Shown piece by piece: positions 44,816 through 53,077 of a stretch of 64,000 nucleotides of DNA. This stretch comes from JASLQO01 sp002327525. Its GTDB lineage: Bacteria > Pseudomonadota > Gammaproteobacteria > Pseudomonadales > Azotimanducaceae. A program made the position numbers and the translations under genes. The stretch is from assembly GCA_030744435.1 (NCBI GenBank), contig JASLQO010000032.1, positions 62,001 through 126,000 on the forward strand, written 5' to 3'. How positions within the stretch are numbered: the stretch's first letter is position 1; every line of letters starts with the position of its first letter. The notes beneath the pieces are model-generated. The model was not told where the DNA came from, searched no databases, and saw only the letters and a program-made list of their open reading frames with translations.

Positions 44816-45223
44816 ATGGCTCCACAGATGAATCGTTTTTCCCGCGCCGATGATGACGCGGACATCAATCTCACGCCGATGCTGGATGTGGTGTTCATCA
44901 TGCTGATCTTCTTCATCGTGACGGCCACGTTCATCAAACAGGCGGGGATCGACGTTCTGCGCCCCGATGCCGCCACGGCGGCACCCAAGCCGACGGTGAG
45001 CGTGATCGTGGCAATAGGAGGCAACGGAGAAATCTGGATCGACAAAAACAGAGTCGACCCGGCGGCGGTACGGGCCCACATCGAGCGTCTGCATGCGGAG
45101 AATCCGAAGGGTGGCCTGGTCGTTCAGGCCGACCGCAACGCGAAGTACGAGAAACTCGCCGCCGTGTTGGCTGCGGCCAGGGCGGCAGGACTGACCGAAG
45201 TCGCCATCGCTACGGAGAGCTGA
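44816..45223 (+). CDS. exbD: ExbD-family protein (second)
   Basis: The 135-residue protein has one membrane helix with the essential Asp in NLTPMLDVVFIMLIFFIV and a periplasmic domain. It forms the proton-driven motor with the adjacent ExbB proteins. An AAGGAG lies before the ATG; tonB starts 3 bp after its stop. Confidence 0.94.
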   Translation: MAPQMNRFSRADDDADINLTPMLDVVFIMLIFFIVTATFIKQAGIDVLRPDAATAAPKPTVSVIVAIGGNGEIWIDKNRVDPAAVRAHIERLHAENPKGGLVVQADRNAKYEKLAAVLAAARAAGLTEVAIATES

Positions 45224-45226
45224 GCT

Positions 45227-45832
45227 ATGTGGCTACGTTATCTAATCGGAGTGGGGCTTGGCGCTGTGGCCACTTTCGGGCTGTTCTTTCTCATGCAGGC
45301 ACTCATCGCCACCGGCGGCAGCGCGCTGACGGAGGGTTCCAAATTCGACATCGTCGACTTCGTGCGTTTGCAGGAAGATGAAGAAGTCATCACCAAGAAT
45401 CGCAAGCCCAAGCCGCCTCCGCCGCCGGACGAACCGCCACCGGACATGCCGAAACCCGATTTCGATTCCAGCGACGCCTCGCAGGGTATCGACATTGGCA
45501 TCGTCAATGTCAATGTGGATTTGAATGTCGGGGGCACCGGGGGATTCAGCTCGGATGGGGAATATTTGCCCATCGTGAAGGTGGCGCCCGTCTATCCGCG
45601 CCGCGCACAAACCCGGGGTATCGAAGGCTATGTGCTCCTCGAGTTCATTGTCACGAAGACCGGAGCTGTGCGCGATCCGAAAATCATAGAATCACAGCCA
45701 ACCGGCGTTTTCGACCGGGCGGCAACGCAGGCCGCACTCAAGTTCAAGTACAAGCCCAAAGTCATCAACGGGGAGGCGGTGGATGTCGCAGGTGTACGCA
45801 ATCGCATCACGTTCGAGCTGCATGACGGCTAG
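45227..45832 (+). CDS. tonB: TonB energy transducer
   Basis: The 201-residue protein has an N-terminal membrane anchor (about 5-27), a proline-rich linker (KPKPPPPPDEPPPDMPKP) and a C-terminal TonB domain with KVAPVYPRRAQTRGIEGYVL and FKYKPK. It transmits proton-motive energy to outer-membrane receptors. No TonB-dependent receptor is encoded in this window, so the transported ligand is unknown. Confidence 0.95.
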   Translation: MWLRYLIGVGLGAVATFGLFFLMQALIATGGSALTEGSKFDIVDFVRLQEDEEVITKNRKPKPPPPPDEPPPDMPKPDFDSSDASQGIDIGIVNVNVDLNVGGTGGFSSDGEYLPIVKVAPVYPRRAQTRGIEGYVLLEFIVTKTGAVRDPKIIESQPTGVFDRAATQAALKFKYKPKVINGEAVDVAGVRNRITFELHDG

Positions 45833-45850
45833 CGGGATATGGAGGTGGTC

Positions 45851-47173
45851 ATGAAGACGATCATACGATTGACGTTCGCATCGATGCTGCTGACACTGCT
45901 GCCGGCATTGCTCGGGCCGGAACTCGGCCTCGATCAGGCCTACGCCGAGGAAAAGGAGGAACAAAAGCAGAAAACACGGCGTGTGCCGCACATGAGCGAG
46001 CAGACCTACAAGAAGCTCGCCGAGGCCCAGGAAGCTCTGGATCTGAAAGACTGGGCTCTGGCACGGGAAGTGCTGATGCGCATGTTGGAGCGCAGCCGCC
46101 GTTATAACGGCAACGAAATCGGTCAGATTCGTAATATGCTGGGATATCTGTACTTCGCCCAGGAGGACTACGAGAGAGCGTTGCGCGAGTACAAGCTGGT
46201 GGTCGCACAAGGGGATAAGATTCCCCAGGGTCTTGAGACCACGACGCTGTACACCATCGCGCAGCTCAGTTTCGTCGTTGAAAAGTACGACGACGCATTG
46301 CATTACATGAACGTCTGGATCTCCAAGGCCAACAATCCCGGACCCGAACCGCACATATTCATGGGGCAGGTCTACTACCAGAAGAAAGACTATCTAAATG
46401 CGATCTATCAGATCGATAAGGGCATATCCATCGCGCAGGCACGTGGCACAGCGGTCAAAGAAAACTGGTGGCAGCTACTCACCTTTCTGTATTACGAACG
46501 AGAGAACTGGCCCAAGGTACTGGAAATTCTGGAAATTCTCGTGGAGGAATTTCCGAAACGTGACTACTGGGTACAGCTGGCGGGCGTGCAGGGCCAGGAA
46601 GGCATGGAAAAGGAACAGGTGTACAGCATGGAGGCCGCTTACGCCGCCGGTTTCCTGACGCGTGAGAGTGATCTGATCAGCTTGGCTGGCCTGCTGATGC
46701 AGGAAGAGGTGCCCTGGCGTGCCGCCAACGTCATGAAGAAGGGTATCGATGAGGAGAAGATAGAGCGGACTCGCAAAAATCTTCAATCGCTCGGCCAGGC
46801 GTACCAGCTAGCCCAGGAAGTAGATAAAGCGATCCCAGTCTTCGAAGAAGCGGGCGAAATCGCAGAGGACGGCAAGATTTACGAACGTCTTGCCCATCTG
46901 TATCTCGAAGACGACGAGTTTAAGAAATGCATCGCTGCCGCGGACGGTGCGCTCGACAAAGGCGGCGTCCGGAAGAAACATACCGTGTACACGGTGAAGG
47001 GCATGTGCGAGTACAACCTGGATCGCTTAACCAAGGGGCGTAGATCCTTTGTATCCTGCCGCAATGAGGCACGTCGGGTGAAAGACAGTTCGAACCAGCG
47101 CATCTGTCAGCGATGGATCACCTTCATCGACCGCGAGGCGCGCCGCCGCCGGCAATTAGACTCGGCTATCTAG
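45851..47173 (+). CDS. TPR-repeat periplasmic protein of the TonB system
   Basis: The 440-residue protein has a signal peptide (cut near AYAEE) and many TPR-like helices through most of its length (for example LGYLYFAQEDYERALREYK and GQVYYQKKDYLNAIYQIDKG). TPR proteins close this operon type and in Vibrio help TonB2-dependent uptake. GGAGG is 6 nt before ATG 45851; an upstream ATG at 45839 is less likely. Ends the six-gene operon. Confidence 0.88.
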   Translation: MKTIIRLTFASMLLTLLPALLGPELGLDQAYAEEKEEQKQKTRRVPHMSEQTYKKLAEAQEALDLKDWALAREVLMRMLERSRRYNGNEIGQIRNMLGYLYFAQEDYERALREYKLVVAQGDKIPQGLETTTLYTIAQLSFVVEKYDDALHYMNVWISKANNPGPEPHIFMGQVYYQKKDYLNAIYQIDKGISIAQARGTAVKENWWQLLTFLYYERENWPKVLEILEILVEEFPKRDYWVQLAGVQGQEGMEKEQVYSMEAAYAAGFLTRESDLISLAGLLMQEEVPWRAANVMKKGIDEEKIERTRKNLQSLGQAYQLAQEVDKAIPVFEEAGEIAEDGKIYERLAHLYLEDDEFKKCIAAADGALDKGGVRKKHTVYTVKGMCEYNLDRLTKGRRSFVSCRNEARRVKDSSNQRICQRWITFIDREARRRRQLDSAI

Positions 47174-47251
47174 GCCTCCTACTGGCATATAATCGCCTCG
47201 ATACTCCAACGGGGGGCGGGGCGTTTTTGTTTGGAGCCACACGGAGTCAGC

Positions 47252-47890
47252 ATGTTTACCGGAATAGTGCAGGGGCTGAAACCCGTATCCGGCGTCATCG
47301 ACGAGCAGGCGCTACGGCGTCTCGACATCGATCTGGGTGATCTGGCAGGCGGGCTGCAGACCGGCGCCTCGGTGGCGGTCAACGGCACCTGCCTTACGGT
47401 TGCCGCAATCGGCGACCACAGCGTACGTTTCGATGTCATTCAGGAAACCCTGGACAACACTAACCTCGGCACATTGCGCACAGGCAGCCGGGTGAACGTC
47501 GAGCGTTCGTTTCGCCTCGGAGACGAGGTGGGAGGTCACATTCTCTCCGGTCATGTCTCCGGCGTGGCGGTGGTTGTCGAGGTGCACGAAGGGGAGAATG
47601 TTCGCAATCTTGCGTTCACAGTCCCTCGCGGCCTGTTGAAATTTCTGCATTACAAGGGCTTTGTTGCCCTGGACGGGGCGAGCCTCACCATCGCATCCGT
47701 GGATCGGGAGCGTGGTCAGATATCCGTGGCCCTCATTCCGGAGACCATCGCGCGCACGACTCTGGGTGCCCTCGTGGTGGGGAATCAGGTTAACCTGGAG
47801 GTGGACGCACAAACGCAGGCCATCGTTGAGACAGTGGAACGGGTATTAGCTGACCAGACGCTGGTAGACGGCCTTAGGTCACGGGCTTAG
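47252..47890 (+). CDS. ribE: Riboflavin synthase alpha chain
   Basis: Makes riboflavin from two 6,7-dimethyl-8-ribityllumazines. The 212-residue product has two lumazine-binding repeats: MFTGIVQG and SVAVNGTCLTV in the first, and GHILSGHVSG with VALDGASLTI in the second. ATG 47252 gives the invariant MFTGIV start, with ACGGAG upstream. No other rib genes or FMN riboswitch are adjacent. Its 3' end overlaps the tail of a minus-strand DUF1631 remnant. In E. coli nomenclature this is ribC. Confidence 0.94.
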   Translation: MFTGIVQGLKPVSGVIDEQALRRLDIDLGDLAGGLQTGASVAVNGTCLTVAAIGDHSVRFDVIQETLDNTNLGTLRTGSRVNVERSFRLGDEVGGHILSGHVSGVAVVVEVHEGENVRNLAFTVPRGLLKFLHYKGFVALDGASLTIASVDRERGQISVALIPETIARTTLGALVVGNQVNLEVDAQTQAIVETVERVLADQTLVDGLRSRA

Positions 47891-48348
47891 GGTCGCGCTG
47901 CATCTTATGCAGATCTTCGGCAACCGCCTGCAGAGCGCGATCGAAAACCTGAGATTCCTCGAGCACACTAATCGTCTCGTTCTTGAGGTCCAGGATCAGT
48001 CCGTTGGGTACGTTCTGCTACTTTCATACCGCGCCGATTGACGAATAGGCAGCGATCGCCAGGTTGCACGATGCTGGCCAGCTTGCAGTGCACCACGTCG
48101 CTCTGTTCGGTGGTGAGTTCCACCCATGTGCCCACCTGAAACGGCTTGAGGGATTCGAGATCACTTTCGTTCAAGCCAATGGCGCTGCAGGCGTCACTCT
48201 CGATCGCCGTGAGCACGATTTCTTCCAGCTCTTGTGCCTGATCGCACACCGTTTCGGCTAGACCAGAATACTTGCCGACTTCCCGTTCAGACTTATCCGC
48301 ATGCGTTGTTTGTCTCTGTGACAACGCCGTTATCTCCGGATTGTTCAT
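47874..48348 (-). pseudogene. DUF1631 protein remnant (C-terminal part, frameshifted)
   Basis: The minus strand encodes LKPFQVGTWVELTTEQ and CLFVNRRGMKVAERT, the conserved end of DUF1631 proteins, which are normally about 700 or more residues. Only about 130 residues remain, starting near ATG 48348. A one-base shift near 48005 breaks the frame; in the other frame it continues ILDLKNETISVLEESQVFDRALQAV to a TAA at 47874. DUF1631 proteins are often linked to PilZ genes, and a PilZ gene lies next to it. Confidence 0.75.
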
Positions 48349-48470
48349 AGCTTGATTACAGCACGACCGGCTCACTGTAACTGTGATTTGGCCCGTACGA
48401 CATCGCTGGCGCGCCACACTTCGAGGCCATCGTGTGTCACAACTTGAAAGCATGCCGGGGAGGAAATTTG

Positions 48471-48905
48471 TCAGCGCGCCTCGGCGGCGGCGTGATAGTC
48501 GCGCCAGTCGATGATATCCGTGGCTGCACCGGATTTGAGCTGCACGCCGACGAACCAGCGTTCATTGCCGTTGTCGTCCCATTCTCCCGTAGGGCGGCTC
48601 CAGCGGACCTCACCGGCGAGAAAGAACTTGCCGGGCCGGGTAGAGATGTCAACCCAAATGTCGAGCAGGGTGCCCACTGGAACCGGGGCATTTGTGCGGA
48701 ACTGAACGCCTCCGACGGACAGGTTCACGGCCGTACACGAAAGCGTCGTGCCTACCATGTCCGGTTTCTCTCCCGAAAGGATGACCTGTGCAAACACTCG
48801 GTCGTCGCTTTCGATACGCGGGTGCAGCCGCTGGTCTTGTGGATTCGACGTTTTGTGTCGCATGGCATTACGCCCATTGCTGAACGGAATGATATTGGAG
48901 GCCAT
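48471..48905 (-). CDS. PilZ domain protein
   Basis: The 144-residue protein has a single PilZ domain with the c-di-GMP motifs QRLHPR (RxxxR) and NLSVGG (NxSxxG) and a C-terminal WFVGVQL strand. It should bind c-di-GMP; the output is unknown. ATG 48905 follows AGGGAAGGGA. It is divergent from pyrF across an AT-rich spacer. Confidence 0.88.
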   Translation of the reverse strand: MASNIIPFSNGRNAMRHKTSNPQDQRLHPRIESDDRVFAQVILSGEKPDMVGTTLSCTAVNLSVGGVQFRTNAPVPVGTLLDIWVDISTRPGKFFLAGEVRWSRPTGEWDDNGNERWFVGVQLKSGAATDIIDWRDYHAAAEAR

Positions 48906-49040
48906 GGCCGTGTCCCTTCCCTGTTAGCGCGTTCCCGCTGTGATTTTTGGCTCTGCGCGGGGACCCTTACAGACATCCCGGAATAAGCCAGATTCATACC
49001 AGATGCACGAACCGATAGGATAATGATTTCAATAACAATT

Positions 49041-49069
49041 AGATATAGTCATTACCTGATGACATATCT
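49041..49069. repeat. Imperfect palindrome in the PilZ-pyrF spacer
   Basis: AGATATAGTCAT (49041-49052) and ATGACATATCT (49059-49069) are inverted copies with one extra A in the left arm and a 6-nt centre. It lies in a markedly AT-rich patch, about 75 bp upstream of the pyrF promoter. It may be an operator for a dimeric regulator. Confidence 0.6.
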
Positions 49070-49122
49070 AGTAAAATACCGGGCCCAATACGACGAGAAC
49101 TGCCCATTAGAGTCACCGAACT

Positions 49123-49150
49123 GTGACGTATTTCATCACTGGCTTATAAT
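49123..49150 (+). promoter_or_regulatory. Putative sigma-70 promoter of pyrF
   Basis: GTGACG (49123-49128), a 16-bp spacer and a perfect TATAAT (49145-49150) lie directly before the pyrF GTG at 49158. The start of transcription would fall at or next to the start codon. Confidence 0.55.
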
Positions 49151-49157
49151 CCCGTCC

Positions 49158-50000
49158 GTGACTGTTCGCACAACTATCCATCAACGGCTGCAGCGCAGTT
49201 GGCAAATACAGGCCTCGATGTTGTGTGTCGGGCTTGATCCCATTCGAGCCCGAATCCCCCCACATCTGCGTGAGCGCGACGATGCGCTTTATCGCTTCTG
49301 TCGCGACATTGTCGATGCGACGGCGCCTTTTGTTTGTGCATTCAAACCACAGGCCGCGCACTTTGCCGCCGAAGCAGCGGAAGACCAACTCGCGGCGCTC
49401 ATTTCTTACATCCACGCTCAGTATCCGGACCTGCCGGTAGTGCTGGATGCAAAGCGCGGAGACATCGGCAGTACAGCGGAACTGTACGCCCGCGAGGCGT
49501 TCGAGCGTTACGACGCCGACATCGTCACGCTGAGCCCCTATCTCGGCGTCGAGAGCATTCGCCCCTTCCTCGACTGGCCCGGGCGCGGCGTCGCGGTTCT
49601 GTGCCGTACCAGCAATCAGGACAGTGCCTGGCTTCAGAGCTATCCAGAGCGGGACCCTGTTTTTCTACGCGTGGCAAGGGCGGCCCTCGACTGGAACCGC
49701 CACGACAACATCATGCTCGTCGCGGGAGCGACCTATCCGCCGGAGCTTGCTCAGATACGTGCGCTCGTGGGGGAGATGCCCCTGTTGATACCAGGTGTGG
49801 GTGCTCAGGGAGGACATCTGGCGGCTGTGCTTGCCAGTGGTGAGGTGCCCGGGGGCTATGGCTTGATGATCAATTCCTCCCGGGGAGTGTTGTATGCGGG
49901 GGAGGGCGAGCACTTTGCCCGGAGTGCTGCCGAGTCCGCCCGTGCATTGCGCGATGCGATGCGCGAACTGGCCAACGAGCGTTTGTCAGAGCTTTCCTAG
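49158..50000 (+). CDS. pyrF: Orotidine 5'-phosphate decarboxylase (type 2)
   Basis: Last step of UMP synthesis. The 280-residue enzyme is the longer type 2 form: CVGLDPIRARIP, FKPQAAHF, VVLDAKRGDIGSTAELYA with the catalytic Lys-Asp pair, TLSPYLG, and IPGVGAQGG. GTG 49158 gives the expected N-terminal length; the frame is open upstream to 49023 but crosses the promoter. No Shine-Dalgarno is present. It converges on xthA, 45 bp apart. Confidence 0.92.
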   Translation: MTVRTTIHQRLQRSWQIQASMLCVGLDPIRARIPPHLRERDDALYRFCRDIVDATAPFVCAFKPQAAHFAAEAAEDQLAALISYIHAQYPDLPVVLDAKRGDIGSTAELYAREAFERYDADIVTLSPYLGVESIRPFLDWPGRGVAVLCRTSNQDSAWLQSYPERDPVFLRVARAALDWNRHDNIMLVAGATYPPELAQIRALVGEMPLLIPGVGAQGGHLAAVLASGEVPGGYGLMINSSRGVLYAGEGEHFARSAAESARALRDAMRELANERLSELS

Positions 50001-50045
50001 TGGACCACCGGGCCGCGTCGCCGCCCACGTGAATCTCGTTCCCCC

Positions 50046-50876
50046 TCAGGTATCGAATTCGATCCATATCGGACAGTGGTCGGAGGGTTTCTCCTGTGCA
50101 CGTATATCATGGTCGATACCGCATTCACGAAGGCGTGCGGCCAGGGGTTTCGATGCGAGTATCAGGTCGATGCGGAGTCCGCGCTTGGGTGTGCGTTCGA
50201 ATCCGCGGCTGCGGTAGTCGAACCAGCTCATCAGCCGGTCACCATCGGCTGCACGTGCATACGTATCATCGAGTCCCCATCCGAACAAGGCGCTCAGCCA
50301 TTGCCGCTCCTCCGGCAGAAAGCTCGCCTTGCCGGCACGAAGCCAGCGTTTGTTGTTGTCCGCTCCTATTCCGATGTCGGCATCCTCTGGCGCTACGTTC
50401 ATGTCACCCGCCACGATCACGGCCTGGCCGGGATCACAGTGGTCTGTCAAGTATCGGGTGACGTCAGCGTAAAACTGTTCCTTGGCTGGAAACTTGGTCG
50501 GATGGTCGCGGCTCTCTCCCTGAGGAAAGTAGCCGTTGATCACACGTAAGTTTTGGCCATTGAGTTCGTAGTCCGCTGCTATGAAACGGCGTTGCTGCTC
50601 ATCATCACGCCACGGAATGCCGTGCTGAACGTGGATAGGCGCACGCTTAGACAGCAGTGCGACCCCATAGTGACCCTTCTGACCGTAGATGTGCACGTGT
50701 GGAAAACCCAGTGCACGAACATCATCCATGGGAAAAGACTCATCGGCCACCTTGCATTCCTGAATGGCGATGATCTCAGGGGCGTGGCTTGTTTCGATGG
50801 CCTCTATCTGGTGCAGGCGTGCACGGATGCCATTGGCGTTGAAACTGACAAAGCGCAATGATGGGTTTCCAGCCAA
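50046..50876 (-). CDS. xthA: Exodeoxyribonuclease III
   Basis: AP endonuclease and 3'-5' exonuclease of base-excision repair. The 276-residue protein follows E. coli XthA: FVSFNANGIRARLHQ, IQECKV with the metal Glu, NGYFPQGESRDHP, GDMNVAPEDADIGIG, SWFDYRS, and LRIDLILAS with SDHCPIW at the end. TTG 50876 appears to be the start; a TACAAT hexamer (minus strand 50890-50885) lies 8 nt upstream. Confidence 0.95.
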   Translation of the reverse strand: MAGNPSLRFVSFNANGIRARLHQIEAIETSHAPEIIAIQECKVADESFPMDDVRALGFPHVHIYGQKGHYGVALLSKRAPIHVQHGIPWRDDEQQRRFIAADYELNGQNLRVINGYFPQGESRDHPTKFPAKEQFYADVTRYLTDHCDPGQAVIVAGDMNVAPEDADIGIGADNNKRWLRAGKASFLPEERQWLSALFGWGLDDTYARAADGDRLMSWFDYRSRGFERTPKRGLRIDLILASKPLAARLRECGIDHDIRAQEKPSDHCPIWIEFDT

Positions 50877-50906
50877 AGAGGCCTATTGTAGCGGCAAAAT
50901 TGAATC

Positions 50907-50981
50907 CAAACAGGTTCGAGTTAAATCTCATAATATAATGATATATAAAGACAAATAACTCTAGGAATACAAACCTGTTTG
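50907..50981. repeat. 10-bp inverted repeat flanking an AT-rich core
   Basis: CAAACAGGTT (50907-50916) and AACCTGTTTG (50972-50981) are exact inverted copies 55 bp apart, enclosing an AT-rich tract around 50930-50960. The pair lies in the divergent spacer between xthA and the histidine kinase gene. Confidence 0.55.
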
Positions 50982-51144
50982 TGTATTTTACGAAGCACAA
51001 ACTGCTGCCGTGCGCACTCCTCGATCAATCGGGTTAGAATGTAAGGTGTCATGACAAACTTTCTGGGAATCGGCGGGCGCCGCACCACCAGAAAGTCCCT
51101 GCGCTGGTGTGTGCTGGCGATCATTCGCAGTTGCACCTGGAAAT

Positions 51145-52986
51145 ATGCGCAATCAACAGGAGACCCAGGTGACCCCGGAAGCGGTCGTTCATCGATACCT
51201 GGAAATCTGCAACGCGGTCGACGTCGACCGTGATGCGCTGATTCGCCTTATCGTTTGCGACGCGGATCTGGCCAGACGCTGGCTGACCATTCTTGGTTGC
51301 GAGGCGAGCGAGGCCGCGATTGCGCGTGCGGTTCGTGCGCTGGACGATGCGACACTCAGAACGATGAGCGAGGCCCAGGCCTGGTCGGTTACAACCGCGG
51401 TAGATAGCGCGAGATTGAATCTCCATCAGTGGCGCAATGCGCTGCGCAATTCGTTTCTCGCCGAAGACCTTGCCGGCAAAGATGCAGATCTGGGCTTGCG
51501 CGCACTGCTAGGGGTATCGGGTGTCAGTGTGCCCGGTGATCCAGCGCTCGCGGTTCTGTTGCGTTTCCGCGGCACTGCCCCGGAACTGCTTGAGGATGCC
51601 GGCACCCACCAACAGGTTTTCTGCGTCGTCGATCACTTCGAGTTGCACGGAAAAGCCAGGGCGAAGGAACTGGCACTCAATCTACTGAGTCTGCATGAGC
51701 CTGCGTTTGATTCTGCATGCGAACGTGCGGACCTACGCTGCCGCCGCACGATGCAGGAACTGGGCTTGATCGCGGAACCGGACATCGACTGGTCGCGGCG
51801 CTTGTGGTTACACCAACAGGTACGTTTGCTGGCTGCAATGCTCGCCGTAGCGCAAAGCGTGGAAGACCTGCGACGTCACCACCGCCTCGCATCGATGAGT
51901 TTGTTCGGTTACGTGCCCGGACTGTTGCTTCTCGATGAAGATGCTCAGTCGCTGACGGATGGCGAACAGCATATCGCGCTCGACTCTCAAACCAGCGTGA
52001 TAGCACGCACGGCCCGCGAGAGGGAACCCGGGCCGCTGGCCGATGAACAAGACAGCGCCGTCGCCGATCGTCTTCAACTGCAGGTACTCGGAAGCCGTGA
52101 GGGGCTGGCGTATCCCGTTGTAACGGCGACGCAGACCATGGGTGTGCTCGTATTCGCACTCGATGAGGACATACATGCCACGGACGAAGATGGCCATGAC
52201 TTCGCCATGCAACTGTATGCGCACACGCTGGCAAACAACTGGATCCGCGCCGCGCAAAGTCGGGGGCAGTCGCTGCAGTTACTGGAGCGCTATCGGGAAA
52301 CTGAACACAAACGCCTGCGGGAGGTGGTGCACGAGGCCAACAATCCACTGAGTATCGTTCGCAACTACCTGCATATTCTGGAGTTGCGATTACAGCACGA
52401 ACCGAGCGTCGTGGAGCAGCTGGAGCTGATCGGAGACGAACTCAGACGCGCTTCCGAAATCGTACAGAGCGCAAGGGACATGAGCGATCCGGATCAACTC
52501 CCCGATGCCACCACTGCGCAGCTGGCTCCGTTTGATGCGAATGCCGCGTTGCGCCGGGCGATCGATCTACACAGCGGCTATGCGGAAGAGCACTACGTCA
52601 GTCTCGTCGGGGAGCTGCACGAGGGGGAAATGGGCGTGGTGAGCGATGAGAACAAGCTGCAACAGATTCTGTCGAACCTGTTGAAAAATGCCATCGAGGC
52701 GTGCCGTAGGGGTGATCAGGTGACGGTTGTGAGTTCTGTCGGAGTGTACCGACAGGGTCGCCGTGGCGTGGAGCTGGCGGTTCGCGATACCGGAACAGGT
52801 ATCGCGGATGAGGTACTGCAGCGCCTGTTCGAACCAAAGCACTCGACCAAGGGCGGTGATCATGCCGGTCTCGGACTCCATATCGTCGGCCGGCTGGTGG
52901 AAGAACTGGACGCGAGTCTGGATGTACGCACCTCTCATACTACGGGCACCAGCTTCGTGCTGTTCCTGCCCCGGCAACCGATCTGA
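51145..52986 (+). CDS. Sensor histidine kinase with HDOD-like and GAF-like input region
   Basis: The 613-residue soluble protein has no membrane helix. The C-terminal kinase part is clear: H-box with His in REVVHEANNPLSIVRNYLHIL (about 400), N-box LSNLLKNAIEACR, G1 RDTGTGIADE, F-box LFEPKHSTKGG and G2 AGLGLHIVGRLV. The first 200 residues resemble a degenerate HDOD helical domain (DADLARRWLTILG, QWRNALRNSFLAEDLA), followed by a GAF-like region (about 240-370). No response regulator gene is directly next to it; the closest is the GacA-like gene at 54.4 kb. ATG 51145 is used; the signal sensed is unknown. Confidence 0.82.
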   Translation: MRNQQETQVTPEAVVHRYLEICNAVDVDRDALIRLIVCDADLARRWLTILGCEASEAAIARAVRALDDATLRTMSEAQAWSVTTAVDSARLNLHQWRNALRNSFLAEDLAGKDADLGLRALLGVSGVSVPGDPALAVLLRFRGTAPELLEDAGTHQQVFCVVDHFELHGKARAKELALNLLSLHEPAFDSACERADLRCRRTMQELGLIAEPDIDWSRRLWLHQQVRLLAAMLAVAQSVEDLRRHHRLASMSLFGYVPGLLLLDEDAQSLTDGEQHIALDSQTSVIARTAREREPGPLADEQDSAVADRLQLQVLGSREGLAYPVVTATQTMGVLVFALDEDIHATDEDGHDFAMQLYAHTLANNWIRAAQSRGQSLQLLERYRETEHKRLREVVHEANNPLSIVRNYLHILELRLQHEPSVVEQLELIGDELRRASEIVQSARDMSDPDQLPDATTAQLAPFDANAALRRAIDLHSGYAEEHYVSLVGELHEGEMGVVSDENKLQQILSNLLKNAIEACRRGDQVTVVSSVGVYRQGRRGVELAVRDTGTGIADEVLQRLFEPKHSTKGGDHAGLGLHIVGRLVEELDASLDVRTSHTTGTSFVLFLPRQPI

Positions 52987-53077
52987 CCTCAGGCATCCCT
53001 GTTGTCAAGGCGCCAGGCACTCGCGGCGCAATGTCGGTACAATTCCGCGCCTTCAATCTATGTGTGGGAACCAGGAA

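Noticed and set aside
47193..47229. Terminator between the TPR gene and ribE
   Set aside because: A 6-bp stem with a G-U pair and 16-nt loop before TTTTT is too weak to call.
51051..51233. Short ORF before the histidine kinase, with TAGAAT 10 nt upstream
   Set aside because: Overlaps the kinase gene out of frame and has no recognisable features; kept only as a possible leader ORF.
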